Origin: AWTP1-9 sp035703165
GTDB lineage: Bacteria > Bacteroidota > Bacteroidia > Chitinophagales > Chitinophagaceae
DNA: 64,000 nt
NCBI GenBank assembly: GCA_035703165.1
Contig: DASSYR010000050.1
Span: 4,449 to 68,448, forward strand
Direction of reading: 5' to 3'
Shown here: piece after piece, positions 19,224 to 28,406 of the stretch
Layout of the letters: every line of letters begins with the position of its first letter
Position numbering within the stretch: the stretch's first letter is position 1
Program-made: the position numbers and the translations under genes
The notes under the pieces: generated by a model
Databases searched by the model: none
What the model saw: the letters and a program-made list of their open reading frames with translations, nothing else
What the model was told of the DNA's origin: nothing

Positions 19224-19970
19224 ATGAGTGAAAAATATTTACACGACAAAATAGTACCATTTGAGTCATCTGCCCAGACCAAAAAAGAGCAAGTGGCAAA
19301 AATGTTTGATTCGATTGCTTTTCGTTATGATTTTTTAAATCGCTTTCTCTCAGCAGGTATAGATATAAAATGGCGCAAAAAGGCTATTAATCAATTAAGA
19401 GATATTAATCCCCAAAAAATATTAGATGTAGCCACCGGTACTGCAGATATGGCTATTCTTGAAGTAAAGATGCTTAATCCCAATGCAGTTACAGGCATAG
19501 ATATCTCTGAGAAAATGCTGGAAATAGGAAGGCAAAAGATTGAAAAGCAAGGCTTCAGCGCAAAAATAGACCTTCAAAAAAGTGATAGTGAAGCAATAAA
19601 CTTTCCAGATAATTCGTTTGATGCAGTAACCGTAGCCTTTGGGGTACGCAATTTTGAAAATTTGGAAAAGGGCTTAAGCGAAATAAAACGTGTGCTGAAA
19701 CCCGGAGGTAAGTTGGTGGTTCTCGAATTTTCCAGGCCAAATAAAAAAGGGTTTCGTATTTTCTATAACATGTACTTGAAAATAGTGGCCCCTCAATTTG
19801 GCAAAATATTTTCAAAAAATAAGGAAGCCTATAACTATCTCAATTGTTCCATACAGGCTTTTCCCGAAGGCAGGCAATTTGTAAATATTTTAAATCAATT
19901 GGGATATAGCAATACATCATGCAAAACCTTGAGCTTCGGAATATGTACCATTTATTGTGCAGGCAAATAA
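19224..19970 (+). CDS. ubiE: Demethylmenaquinone methyltransferase
   Basis: 248 residues; SAM-dependent C-methyltransferase that completes menaquinone synthesis. Motifs are MFDSIAFRYDFLNRFLSAGIDIKWR (residues ~27-51), SAM motif I ILDVATGTADMA (~73), FGVRNFENLEKGLSE (~130) and VLKPGGKLVVLEFSRP (~155). A -7-like element TACCTTTG at 19209-19216 lies just before the ATG, implying a very short leader, but no good -33 element is seen. The 3' end overlaps porT. Confidence 0.93.
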   Translation: MSEKYLHDKIVPFESSAQTKKEQVAKMFDSIAFRYDFLNRFLSAGIDIKWRKKAINQLRDINPQKILDVATGTADMAILEVKMLNPNAVTGIDISEKMLEIGRQKIEKQGFSAKIDLQKSDSEAINFPDNSFDAVTVAFGVRNFENLEKGLSEIKRVLKPGGKLVVLEFSRPNKKGFRIFYNMYLKIVAPQFGKIFSKNKEAYNYLNCSIQAFPEGRQFVNILNQLGYSNTSCKTLSFGICTIYCAGK

Positions 19971-20659
19971 CTATCACAATCTTTTTTACATTATTATTTA
20001 AATTGGCGTCTGCGCAAAGAGAAATTAACTTACCCGAGCATGATAGCAAACCTTATTACTTTGGTATTACTTTGTCCTATAACACATCTTACTTACATGC
20101 ATCACACCACTCTCGTTTTTTAATGTATGATACCGTGATGGTAGTAGAACCTGTTAATGCAGGCGGTTTTGGCTTAGGGCTTTTGGCTACGGGAAGAATT
20201 AGCAATCGCTTTGAAATAAGGTTTAACCCCCAACTAACATTTTCAGAAAAAAAATTAAGATATTCTTTAAATTATACTACACCAGTGCAAGATCCCAAAC
20301 CGGTAAAGAGTATTGAATCAATCTTATTTTCACTTCCCATCCAGATTAAATTTAAAAGTGATCGAATTGATAATTTCAGAGTGTATGTACTGGGGGGCTT
20401 GAAATACGATTACGATTTAGCCAGCAACTCTTCTGCAAGAAGAGCTGAAGACCTGGTGAAACTAAACAAAGGGGATTACGGTTTTGAGGGTGGAATTGGG
20501 TTTAATTTTTACTTTAAAAGTTTTATTTTTTCCCCGGAAATCAAGATAAGTAACGGGCTTAGCAATATTCATAGTAGGGACGCTAACCTCAAGTTTTCCA
20601 ATGTTTTGGATAGATTACAATCCAGGATGATTGTATTAAGCATTCATTTAGAAGGCTAA
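19943..20659 (+). CDS. porT: PorT-like outer-membrane beta-barrel protein of the type IX secretion system
   Basis: About 238 residues from MYHLLCRQ (19943) with a signal peptide ending KLASAQ; the frame could also begin at 19919. The mature part consists of alternating amphipathic strands, with YYFGITLSYNTSYLHA, KYDYDLASNSS, and the barrel end YFKSFIFSPEIKISNGLSNI as the most PorT-like segment. PorT is needed for type IX secretion and gliding in Bacteroidota. Overlap with ubiE (28 bases) matches the ubiE-porT arrangement known from that phylum. The last 3' codons are duplicated just downstream. Confidence 0.8.
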   Translation: MYHLLCRQITITIFFTLLFKLASAQREINLPEHDSKPYYFGITLSYNTSYLHASHHSRFLMYDTVMVVEPVNAGGFGLGLLATGRISNRFEIRFNPQLTFSEKKLRYSLNYTTPVQDPKPVKSIESILFSLPIQIKFKSDRIDNFRVYVLGGLKYDYDLASNSSARRAEDLVKLNKGDYGFEGGIGFNFYFKSFIFSPEIKISNGLSNIHSRDANLKFSNVLDRLQSRMIVLSIHLEG

Positions 20660-20729
20660 AAATTTACCTCAACAGAATATTATTACCGGGTAAAATTGTA
20701 TTAAGCATTCATTTAGAAGGCTAAAAATT
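20630..20729 (+). repeat. Direct repeat of the porT 3' end (two 35-bp copies)
   Basis: A 35-bp sequence covering the last porT codons, the stop and a few following bases (20630-20664) occurs again, identical, at 20695-20729. The period is 65 bases. The second copy is outside any gene and looks like a recent partial tandem duplication. Confidence 0.95.
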
Positions 20730-20819
20730 GGTAAAAAATAGTTGCCTAAACATGCGACTTTTATAAATCAAATTGCTATCTTGTTGTCGGTTTTTCATAG
20801 GATATTGGATTTTAAAGCG

Positions 20820-20850
20820 GGCTGGATTTCTATCCGGCCTTTTATTTTTT
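20820..20850 (+). terminator. Intrinsic terminator downstream of porT
   Basis: Stem GGCTGGAT/ATCCGGCC (one G-T pair) with a 4-base loop, followed by TTTTATTTTTT. It lies in the 384-base gap (20660-21043) after porT. I see nothing else gene-like in that gap apart from the 35-bp repeat; the last ~190 bases should hold no promoter for the convergent exporter gene. Confidence 0.7.
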
Positions 20851-21043
20851 AAATTGACCCCGCTTTCTTCAACAGTTTTACCGGTCAGATAAGTTTGAGT
20901 ATTTGTACTTTGTTAGTAATTGTAAACCCAACAAAAACAATAGCATGCAAAAACATGTATGTGGGTGGTCAACTTTTAATAACAACTTATAATTGACCTT
21001 TAACAAAAAGTGTGTTAAGAATATTGTTAAGATAGGGGCTGTG

Positions 21044-22867
21044 CTATTTTACTTCCTGCATATCTACCAATCTTTTGTAGAAACCGTTTTTGTTAACCAA
21101 TTCATCGTGAGTTCCTCTTTCAACAATCTCACCTTTTTGTAAAACAATTATTTCATCTGCGTAGCGAACAGTGCTAAGCCGGTGAGCTATTACTATAGAA
21201 GTTCTGTCTTTCATTAAATGATTAATGGCATCTTGTACCAATCGTTCGCTTTCCGTATCAAGAGAAGATGTAGCCTCATCTAAGATTAAAATAGGTGGAT
21301 TTTTTAATACAGCACGAGCAATGGTTAATCGCTGTTTTTCACCCCCGCTTAATTTACTTCCCCTGTCCCCGATGTTGGTATCAAATCCATTTTCTTTTTG
21401 AATAATAAAATTATATGCATTGGCAATTTTGGCAGCATTTTCAATTTCTTGTTTGGTAGCATCTGGTTTGCCTAAGGCAATATTATTGGCTATAGTGTCA
21501 TTAAACAAAATGGGCTCCTGGGTAACAATACCCATGAGGTTTCGTAAATCTTTTAATGAATAATCTTTGATATTAATATTATCAATCAAAAGCTCTCCAT
21601 CACTTACATCGTGAAAACGGGGAATTAAATCAACTAAAGTAGATTTTCCTGCACCGCTAGAACCAACAATCGCAACGGTTTTTCCTTTGTTTATAGTTAA
21701 ATTAATATTTTTTAGAATAGGGTAATCATCGTACAAAAACTGAACCTCTTTAAATTGTATAGTATGTTCAAAAGAATGAATCTTTTTTCCTGTTGGATTG
21801 TCGTTAACAGTAATAGGAGCTTTTAACACCTCTTCAATTCTCGTAATGGCAGCGCTACCCTTTTGCATATTATAAAAAGAAGTAGAAAGCGATTTGGCCG
21901 GGTTGATTATTTGTGTAAATATTCCGACATACATAATAAAGCCCTCAGCCTCCAATCCATCGGCATTTCCACCCAATACAAGTTGACCGCCAAAGTACAA
22001 GATCCCGCAAAGTACACTTACGCCCAAAAATTCACTCAGGGGAGATGCAAGGTCTCTGCGATACTGCATTTTATTACGTAAATGAAAAAGATCAAGATTC
22101 GTACGGGTAAATTTTTCATTTATCCTTGCCTCGGCGTTAAAAGATTTTATAATACGCAAACCACCAAGTGTTTCATCAAGTACCGATAAAGCTTCTCCCA
22201 GTTTAATAGCAGCAATATTCGATTGCTTTTTTAAAGAACGGCTTATTCTCCCGATAATAACTCCTGTGAGTGGTAAAAAGATAAAAAGAACCAAAGAAAG
22301 TTTAGGGCTGATGTAAACTAAGGTACCGAGTATGATTATGATATTTAAAGGATCTTTAATGAATCCTTCCAAGGTGCCAACAACAGATGACTCAACTTCT
22401 CCGATATCGTTGGTCATACGACTCATAATATCACCTTTGCGTTGTTCTGTAAAATAAGCAATCGGTAAACGAAGCAGTTTATTATAAAGCTCCTCCCGTA
22501 ACCGTGTCATGATGGAATTTTTAATAGGAGCCAGTACGTAATACGAAAAATAAAGAAATACGTTTTTTAAAAAAACAGAAATAAGCACTACCCCGCAGAT
22601 AAAAACAATAGCCGCTATCGGCCCATTTACTTGAATCAGGTTACTCAAATAGTAGTTAATAAATTGAATTAAATCGCCTGAGTTCTTAAGGTCAAGCGGT
22701 TTTTGAAGCACGAGATTTTCTTTTGAAAAAATTAAACGAAGAAAGAATGGCAATGTTCCCAATGATATCAAAGAAAAAACGATAGACAACAAGGTGAACA
22801 AAAAATATAAAAAGATATTGCCTTTATAAAACTTTAGGTATTTAAATAACCGGGAATATTTCTTCAT
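21044..22867 (-). CDS. MsbA-like ABC exporter
   Basis: 607 residues with six N-terminal membrane helices (to ~320), then an ATPase domain: Walker A GSSGAGKSTLVDLIPRF (~400), signature LSGGEKQRLT (~505), Walker B ILILDEATSSLDTESE (~525) and AHRLST (~560). The membrane part (SRMTNDIGEVESSVVGTLEGFIKDP) is closer to lipid flippase MsbA than is the 5.4-kb exporter, so this is the better candidate for lipid A export. A -7-like element on the minus strand lies at 22893-22900 (TACTTTTG), though its -33 partner is poorly spaced. Confidence 0.87.
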   Translation of the reverse strand: MKKYSRLFKYLKFYKGNIFLYFLFTLLSIVFSLISLGTLPFFLRLIFSKENLVLQKPLDLKNSGDLIQFINYYLSNLIQVNGPIAAIVFICGVVLISVFLKNVFLYFSYYVLAPIKNSIMTRLREELYNKLLRLPIAYFTEQRKGDIMSRMTNDIGEVESSVVGTLEGFIKDPLNIIIILGTLVYISPKLSLVLFIFLPLTGVIIGRISRSLKKQSNIAAIKLGEALSVLDETLGGLRIIKSFNAEARINEKFTRTNLDLFHLRNKMQYRRDLASPLSEFLGVSVLCGILYFGGQLVLGGNADGLEAEGFIMYVGIFTQIINPAKSLSTSFYNMQKGSAAITRIEEVLKAPITVNDNPTGKKIHSFEHTIQFKEVQFLYDDYPILKNINLTINKGKTVAIVGSSGAGKSTLVDLIPRFHDVSDGELLIDNINIKDYSLKDLRNLMGIVTQEPILFNDTIANNIALGKPDATKQEIENAAKIANAYNFIIQKENGFDTNIGDRGSKLSGGEKQRLTIARAVLKNPPILILDEATSSLDTESERLVQDAINHLMKDRTSIVIAHRLSTVRYADEIIVLQKGEIVERGTHDELVNKNGFYKRLVDMQEVK

Positions 22868-22937
22868 TTTATCAAAACTCGCTTAAAAGGAGCAAAAGTA
22901 GTTAATTTTACCCCTCAAAGCTGTATTAATATTATAT

Positions 22938-23306
22938 ATGGAAGAAGGAAAACGACAAAAACAGGTGGCTGGAATTATTAATGAAGAATTGAACACCATT
23001 TTTCAGCGCATGGGTTTAAGTATGCTGGAAGGTGGAATGATTTCTATTGCATCTGTAAAAATTACCCCTGATTTGCTGGAAGCGAGAATTTATCTGAGTC
23101 TTTTTCAGGTTAAAGACAAAAAATCAGTCATGCATAAAATTGAATCTAAGTCATGGGAGATTAAAAAGGAATTGGCTGAACGTATTAAGCACCAGGTACG
23201 ACGTATTCCGGAATTAAAGTTTTATGCAGACGACACGCTTGACCATGTTTTTAAAATGGAAGAGCTATTTAAGAAAATCCATAACGATAAAAAAGATATG
23301 GAATAA
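22938..23306 (+). CDS. rbfA: Ribosome-binding factor A
   Basis: 122 residues, the usual length. It begins EEGKRQKQVAGIINEELNTIFQR and has the KH-like core with VKITPDLLEARIYLSLF and the C-terminal RRIPELKFYADDTLDHV motif characteristic of RbfA. It helps 30S subunit maturation by binding 16S rRNA. It lies 26 bases upstream of the permease gene in the same direction, a pairing common in Bacteroidota. Confidence 0.95.
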   Translation: MEEGKRQKQVAGIINEELNTIFQRMGLSMLEGGMISIASVKITPDLLEARIYLSLFQVKDKKSVMHKIESKSWEIKKELAERIKHQVRRIPELKFYADDTLDHVFKMEELFKKIHNDKKDME

Positions 23307-23331
23307 TTTTATTTATTAAACTTTTATTGGT

Positions 23332-24549
23332 TTGTACAACACTTTTGCCTTACGATACTTTAGAGCCAAAAAAAGTACTAACGCCATCAACATCATTTCC
23401 TGGGTAAGCGTTGTAGCTATTGCTGTTGGCGCAGCATCATTAGTATTGGTGTTAAGCGTTTATAATGGTTTTGAAGGTTTGGTAAAATCGCTTTATTCAT
23501 CTTTTTATTCTGATATCAAAATTTCTCCTGCTGCGGGAAAAACAATTTTTGTTTCCCCTGAGCAATTACAAGCACTTTCTGACAACAGGTATATTGATTA
23601 TTATACAAGAGTTACAGAAGAAAAGGCCGCTGTTATAAATGGCAATCATCAAACGATTGTGATTATGAAAGGAGTGGATGATAATTATAACAAAGTAACA
23701 GGAGTAGCTGGAAAAATAGTAAGAGGAAAATTTAACCTTGGCACCAGTGAAAACCCATACGCTGTACTAGGCGCTGGTGTGGAAGGATTACTGGATTTGA
23801 ATACGATTAATAACATATATCAAATCACAACCTATCTGCCTAAAAAAGCAGTGGCGTCAAATGAGCCTTCAGCATCTTTGCCCCAGGGTAATATTTTGCC
23901 GGTGGGTACGTTCGCCATTCAGCAGGATTTTGATAACAAATATATCATTACAAACTTGCAGTTTATGAAAAGGCAAATGGGCTTTGCAGAAAACGAATAT
24001 AGCGGGATTGAAATAAAGTTGAAAAAAGGAGTAAACACACGGGAAGCCAAAGAGAGTCTGAAAAAACAGTTCAATTATCTATTCAAGATAGAAGACCGTT
24101 ATGAACAAAACAAAACTTTATACTCGGTAATGCAAGTAGAGAAATGGGTGATATTTGGCATACTTGCAATGATTTTAATAATAGCGGCTTTTAATATGAT
24201 TGGGGCTTTAACCATGATTGTACTTGAAAAGAAGAAAGATATACAGGTTTTGCAGGCAATGGGCGCTGATCGTAATTTTATTAAAAAGATATTTTTAAGT
24301 GAGGGGATATTACTGGCTGGAGTGGGTGCCATTGCCGGCATGCTGCCAGCTATTATCCTATGCTTATTACAGCAGAAATATAAATTCATTCCTCTTCAGG
24401 GTGATTCATTTGTTATAAATTATTACCCTGTAAAAATTTTAATGACCGATTTAATTACCATAGCTCTTACCATTTTTTTAGTGGCTTTATCTGCCTCCTG
24501 GGTGCCCGCCAACAAAGCAGCTAATCAGCCATTTGAGTTAAAGGTATAG
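23332..24549 (+). CDS. FtsX-like/LolC-LolE-type permease
   Basis: 405 residues. Membrane helix 1 (~18-45, IISWVSVVAIAVGAASLVLVL) is followed by a MacB-type periplasmic domain (45-265) and three helices near 272-298, 320-348 and 372-395, with ALTMIVLEKKKDIQVLQAMGA in the FtsX core. This four-helix design matches LolC/E lipoprotein-release permeases; the ATPase partner is not nearby. The start is probably the TTG at 23332 (MYNTFALRYFRAKK), since no suitable ATG precedes the conserved region. Confidence 0.85.
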   Translation: MYNTFALRYFRAKKSTNAINIISWVSVVAIAVGAASLVLVLSVYNGFEGLVKSLYSSFYSDIKISPAAGKTIFVSPEQLQALSDNRYIDYYTRVTEEKAAVINGNHQTIVIMKGVDDNYNKVTGVAGKIVRGKFNLGTSENPYAVLGAGVEGLLDLNTINNIYQITTYLPKKAVASNEPSASLPQGNILPVGTFAIQQDFDNKYIITNLQFMKRQMGFAENEYSGIEIKLKKGVNTREAKESLKKQFNYLFKIEDRYEQNKTLYSVMQVEKWVIFGILAMILIIAAFNMIGALTMIVLEKKKDIQVLQAMGADRNFIKKIFLSEGILLAGVGAIAGMLPAIILCLLQQKYKFIPLQGDSFVINYYPVKILMTDLITIALTIFLVALSASWVPANKAANQPFELKV

Positions 24550-24598
24550 GCAGATACGAACCTGTGTGGGTATTATTGTTTGGTTGGGTAAAGTTGTT

Positions 24599-25435
24599 TT
24601 AATAGTCTCCCAATGTTTCAGGTAATTGAGCCAGGGCTTTTTGCAACTGTTCATCATTGGGTGCTATTCCATGCCATTCATGGCTATTTTCCATAAAATC
24701 AACTCCCTTTCCCATTATTGTTTTCATCAAAATAACAATGGGTTTTCCTTTTCCTACAAATGTTTTAGCTTTTTCCAAGGTAGCCACCACTTCATCTATA
24801 TCATTTCCTTTTTCCAAAAGCAAAACCTGCCAGTCAAAAGCAGAAAACTTAGCAACTAAATCCCCTACGTTCATAACTTTTTTTGTAGGGCCGTCAATTT
24901 GTTGTCCATTCCAGTCCACCGTAGCAATCAGGTTATCCACTTTATGATGAGCTGCAGCCATAGCCGCTTCCCATATCTGTCCTTCTTCTAATTCTCCATC
25001 ACCATGTAAAGAATAAACAATATTTTTTTCTCCGTTTAATTTTTTGGTTATAGCAGCACCAATTGCTACACTCATACCCTGTCCCAAGGATCCCGAGGCA
25101 ATTCTAACGCCGGGTAAATGCTCATGAGTAGCCGGATGCCCCTGAAGACGAGAATTTATTTGTCGAAAAGTTTTTAATTCAGTTATGGGGAAATATCCAC
25201 TGCGGGCAAGTGTAGAATAAAAGGCTGGTGAAATATGACCGTTGGAAAGTATGAATACATCTTCATTTACAGCATCCATGTTGAAACTGGGGTTATGCTG
25301 CATTACTTTAAAATAAAGTGCCGTTAAATAATCCGTGCAACCAAGGGATCCACCCGGGTGCCCGCTTTGCACACCATGAACCATGCGCACGATGTCTCTA
25401 CGTATTTGTGATGCTATATCCTTTAATTCAGCCAT
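24599..25435 (-). CDS. Transketolase, N-terminal (TPP-binding) subunit
   Basis: 278 residues covering only the TPP pyrophosphate-binding half of transketolase. Motifs include GHPGGSLGCTDYLTALYF (~24-41), SNGHISPAFYSTLARSGYFP, GSLGQGMSVAIGAA (~117) and HGDGELEEGQIWEAAMAAAHH (~145-165), and ATVDWNGQQIDG. A complete enzyme needs the Pyr/C-terminal subunit, usually encoded next to it; here the downstream neighbour is convergent rbfA-permease, so the partner must lie elsewhere. Function: non-oxidative pentose phosphate pathway. Confidence 0.92.
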   Translation of the reverse strand: MAELKDIASQIRRDIVRMVHGVQSGHPGGSLGCTDYLTALYFKVMQHNPSFNMDAVNEDVFILSNGHISPAFYSTLARSGYFPITELKTFRQINSRLQGHPATHEHLPGVRIASGSLGQGMSVAIGAAITKKLNGEKNIVYSLHGDGELEEGQIWEAAMAAAHHKVDNLIATVDWNGQQIDGPTKKVMNVGDLVAKFSAFDWQVLLLEKGNDIDEVVATLEKAKTFVGKGKPIVILMKTIMGKGVDFMENSHEWHGIAPNDEQLQKALAQLPETLGDY

Positions 25436-25637
25436 TTTTTAAAAAATTGGGGCGAAACTAACGGTTTTTTTTAAGGCAACGGACAAACTTTTTCAACATA
25501 AATAGCGTTTATGTGGATGAAATGCTGGTTTTTCAAGTAGAATTACGATCACATTTTTTCAATATTTATCTTAAGTTCGCGGAGCAGTAAATTAGAGGAA
25601 GCAGCCAAACCTTTTCATAGCTTAAAAAACAAACTGC

Positions 25638-26771
25638 ATGGATCACGTCTTGATTGGTATTTCAATTGCTTTTATTGTAACTTTTTACGCTATTCCTGTA
25701 ATTATCAGGGTATCGGATATTAAAAAATTACATGATAAGCCAGATGAAAGGAAAGTACATACCTACCCTGTTCCTTTTCTTGGTGGTGTGGGTATTTATG
25801 CAGGGTTTTTATTAGCAATTTTAATTTCATCACCCGAACAGACTTCAGAACTTCAGTATTACATAGCGGCTTCTTTGGTAATTTTTTTCCTCGGACTAAA
25901 AGATGATGTTCTTGTTTTGTCTCCTTTTAAAAAATTTCTTGGCCAGTTGTTGGCGGCTTTCATTATTATCTATAAAGGCGGCATTCAAATTATGAGCATG
26001 CACGGTTTTATGGGATTTGACCAATTACCTGAGTTTTTCGGCTTGGTTCTTAGTTATTTTACAGTTATTGTGGTAATAAATTCTTTTAATTTAATTGATG
26101 GTGTGGATGGATTAGCGGGTACCTTGGGAATGTTTACGTCTGCTGTATTTGGAGTTTACTTTTTAAGTATGCATCAAATAACACTTGCGGTAATGGGGCT
26201 TTCATTATCGGGAGCTCTTGCGGCTTTTTTAATTTTTAATTATTCTCCGGCAAAAATTTTTATGGGTGATACCGGGGCCATGCTGATAGGGCTTATCAAT
26301 GCGATTTTGGTAATTAAATTTATTAATACTGCCAATAACACAGATGGTGATGGTCCTCTTACAACTGCGCCAGCTATTGGATTTGCCATCCTAATGGTTC
26401 CTTTGTTTGATACATTGAGGGTTTTTTCCATTCGTATTTTAAATCGCCGCTCCCCATTTACTCCGGATAGGAATCATATTCATCATTTATTGCTTGATCG
26501 GGGAATGTCGCATAAGATGATAACGTTTACAATTGTGCTGGCAAATATTATTTTTGCTTTGATTGCCTACACTTTTCGTGAAATTGGCAACACCTGGCTT
26601 ATTTTAGGGCTTATTAGCACAGGATTTTCCATTATCTCAATATTACTCTACACCCGACCCAAAGCAAAACTACTTGCTACAGAAGCCCAATCGGGGGGCT
26701 CGGGAAAAACCAGCAAAAAAACAAAAATTATCCCCATCATCTCTCCCAAGCCAGCTGCTAATGATGAATAA
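25638..26771 (+). CDS. WecA/TagO-like undecaprenyl-phosphate sugar-1-phosphate transferase
   Basis: 377 residues with about eleven membrane helices. Family motifs are KVHTYPVPFLGGVGIYAGF (~37-55), LGLKDDVLVLSPFKKF (~83-98), NLIDGVDGLAG (~153-163), FMGDTGAML (~210) and the HIHH cluster in FTPDRNHIHHLLLD (~275). These enzymes transfer GlcNAc-1-P or a related sugar phosphate onto undecaprenyl phosphate to start O-antigen or other glycan synthesis. The Lys/Ser-rich tail is cytoplasmic. It may initiate the glycan finished by the cluster at 0-5 kb. Confidence 0.9.
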   Translation: MDHVLIGISIAFIVTFYAIPVIIRVSDIKKLHDKPDERKVHTYPVPFLGGVGIYAGFLLAILISSPEQTSELQYYIAASLVIFFLGLKDDVLVLSPFKKFLGQLLAAFIIIYKGGIQIMSMHGFMGFDQLPEFFGLVLSYFTVIVVINSFNLIDGVDGLAGTLGMFTSAVFGVYFLSMHQITLAVMGLSLSGALAAFLIFNYSPAKIFMGDTGAMLIGLINAILVIKFINTANNTDGDGPLTTAPAIGFAILMVPLFDTLRVFSIRILNRRSPFTPDRNHIHHLLLDRGMSHKMITFTIVLANIIFALIAYTFREIGNTWLILGLISTGFSIISILLYTRPKAKLLATEAQSGGSGKTSKKTKIIPIISPKPAANDE

Positions 26772-26783
26772 GTATTCATCTTT

Positions 26784-26815
26784 TTGTCTTTTTTGCAACT
26801 GATTAATTAGCTTTG
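26784..26815 (+). promoter_or_regulatory. Bacteroidota-type promoter for frr
   Basis: TTG at 26784-26786 (within TTTTTG) and TAGCTTTG at 26808-26815 are separated by 21 bases, fitting the -33/-7 consensus TTG-N(19-21)-TANNTTTG. Transcription would start near 26822, about 12 bases before the frr ATG. Confidence 0.6.
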
Positions 26816-26833
26816 CTGCGCTAAATTTTTTTT

Positions 26834-27394
26834 ATGGTAGATATTTCAGCATTGCTTAATGAGACAAAAGACCATATGCAAAAAGCTATTGCTCATTTGG
26901 AAGCAGAATTGGTAAAAATAAGGGCCGGCAGAGCAAATCCTCAAATGCTTGATGGGTTGGTTGTAGATTATTATGGATCTCCCACCCCCATTAATCAGGT
27001 AGGAAATATAACAGTAATGGATGCACGAACTATTATAATTCAACCGTGGGAAAAAAATATGCTGCAGCCTGTTGAAAGGTCTATTATTGCGGCCAATATA
27101 GGTATTACCCCACAAAACGACGGTGTTCAAATTCGTTTGTTCCTGCCTCCCTTAACAGAGGAAAGAAGAAAAGAACTGGTAAAAAAAGTTAATAATGAAG
27201 GGGAGCACTCCAAAGTGGCAATCCGTAATATTAGACGTGATATTATTGAAAGGATTAAAAAACTATCAAAAGAGGGATTGAGTGAGGATGCTGCAAAAGA
27301 TGCAGAAAAGGATGTGCAGGATATAACTGATAAATTTATAGTACAAATTGAAAAGCATCTTGAAGCAAAAGATAAAGAAATAATGTCTGTATAA
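26834..27394 (+). CDS. frr: Ribosome recycling factor
   Basis: 186 residues, the canonical length. Key segments are MQKAIAHLEAELVKIRAGRANPQMLDGLVVDYYGS (~15-50), PLTEERRKELVKKVNNEGEHSKVAIRNIRRD (~108-138) and the C-terminal IVQIEKHLEAKDKEIM. RRF with EF-G splits the post-termination ribosome. pyrH, often just upstream of frr, is absent here; the gene has its own promoter. Confidence 0.98.
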   Translation: MVDISALLNETKDHMQKAIAHLEAELVKIRAGRANPQMLDGLVVDYYGSPTPINQVGNITVMDARTIIIQPWEKNMLQPVERSIIAANIGITPQNDGVQIRLFLPPLTEERRKELVKKVNNEGEHSKVAIRNIRRDIIERIKKLSKEGLSEDAAKDAEKDVQDITDKFIVQIEKHLEAKDKEIMSV

Positions 27395-27415
27395 GCTTAT
27401 ACCTTTTTTGCAACA

Positions 27416-27450
27416 AACCGGTTATCTAAGCTAAATAACCAGTTTTTTTA
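27416..27450. terminator. Bidirectional terminator between frr and the EamA gene
   Basis: Stem AACCGGTTAT/ATAACCAGTT (10 bp, one C-A mismatch) with a 9-base loop, followed by a run of seven T on the plus strand. It lies between two convergent genes and overlaps the stop of the EamA gene. Confidence 0.75.
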
Positions 27451-28332
27451 CTGCTTGTTGGCTATGTAAACCCCCAGCAGTATAACTACAAGGCAGCTAA
27501 TTTGTAAAAGTGTTATTTCTTCTCCCGCTATTAAGCCCCATCCAATTGCAACAAACGGGATTCCATAAGTAACCAGGGACGAAAATAGACCGCCGGTACG
27601 CTTAACTAGTGCATAAAAAATTATAGAGGCAAAAGCAGTGCCTAATATGCCCAGAATGCATGAGAAAAGCGTAGATAATAAATAATCTTGCTGTAACAGT
27701 GGTAACGAAAAATAATTAGTGAAATACAAAACAGAAAGGGAGGCCGGAATTAAAGCCGAAAACCCTATGGCAGCTATTTGTAAAGAAGTGATTTCTTTAA
27801 GATGACGTTGAATAGTATTTACATTAATGCCATAAAACATAGTGGCTAATAAAATAAATAACGCATAGCCAATATACCCCAGGTTTTTATAACCATGAGA
27901 AAGAAAAAGGAGGGCACAACCGATAAAACCTACAACGACGCCTATTATTTTTCGAATACCGGCTTGGGTATTGAAAAATAAAGTTCCTATGGTGATTACA
28001 AATAAAGGAGTTAGTGCATTTAAAGTGCCAGCCAGGGCACTGTTTATTTTTGTTTCGGCTATACAAAATAAAAAAGCAGGGAAAAAACTTCCGAATAAAG
28101 CGGATATTAATATTAATTTAAAATGCTTAACGGAAAGATTTCTGAATTTATTTACTGCAACGGGCAAGAGTAAAACTCCCGCCGAAAGCATTCGTAACGC
28201 CCCTACATGAAAAGCTGTAAGTGTTGGAGCACCGTTTGCGTTAAACATGCCTTTTTTCATTAAAATAAAAGAGCTACCCCATATTAAACAAAGCCCTATA
28301 AAGATTGACCAATCCAACCATTTCGCTTTCAC
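27448..28332 (-). CDS. EamA/DMT-family membrane transporter
   Basis: 294 residues with ten predicted helices arranged as two EamA repeats (about 5-140 and 150-290). Recognisable segments are GLCLIWGSSFILMKKGM at the start and GLIAGEEITLLQISCLVVILLGVYIANK at the end. Members export metabolites such as amino acids; the substrate here is unknown. Divergent from the PPK2 gene. Confidence 0.88.
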   Translation of the reverse strand: MKAKWLDWSIFIGLCLIWGSSFILMKKGMFNANGAPTLTAFHVGALRMLSAGVLLLPVAVNKFRNLSVKHFKLILISALFGSFFPAFLFCIAETKINSALAGTLNALTPLFVITIGTLFFNTQAGIRKIIGVVVGFIGCALLFLSHGYKNLGYIGYALFILLATMFYGINVNTIQRHLKEITSLQIAAIGFSALIPASLSVLYFTNYFSLPLLQQDYLLSTLFSCILGILGTAFASIIFYALVKRTGGLFSSLVTYGIPFVAIGWGLIAGEEITLLQISCLVVILLGVYIANKQ

Positions 28333-28406
28333 TAAAAATAATTTTGCGCAAAGTTGGGGATTTGTTTGAAAAGAATAGAATAATTTTAAATGTAAAGAAT
28401 TTTAAA

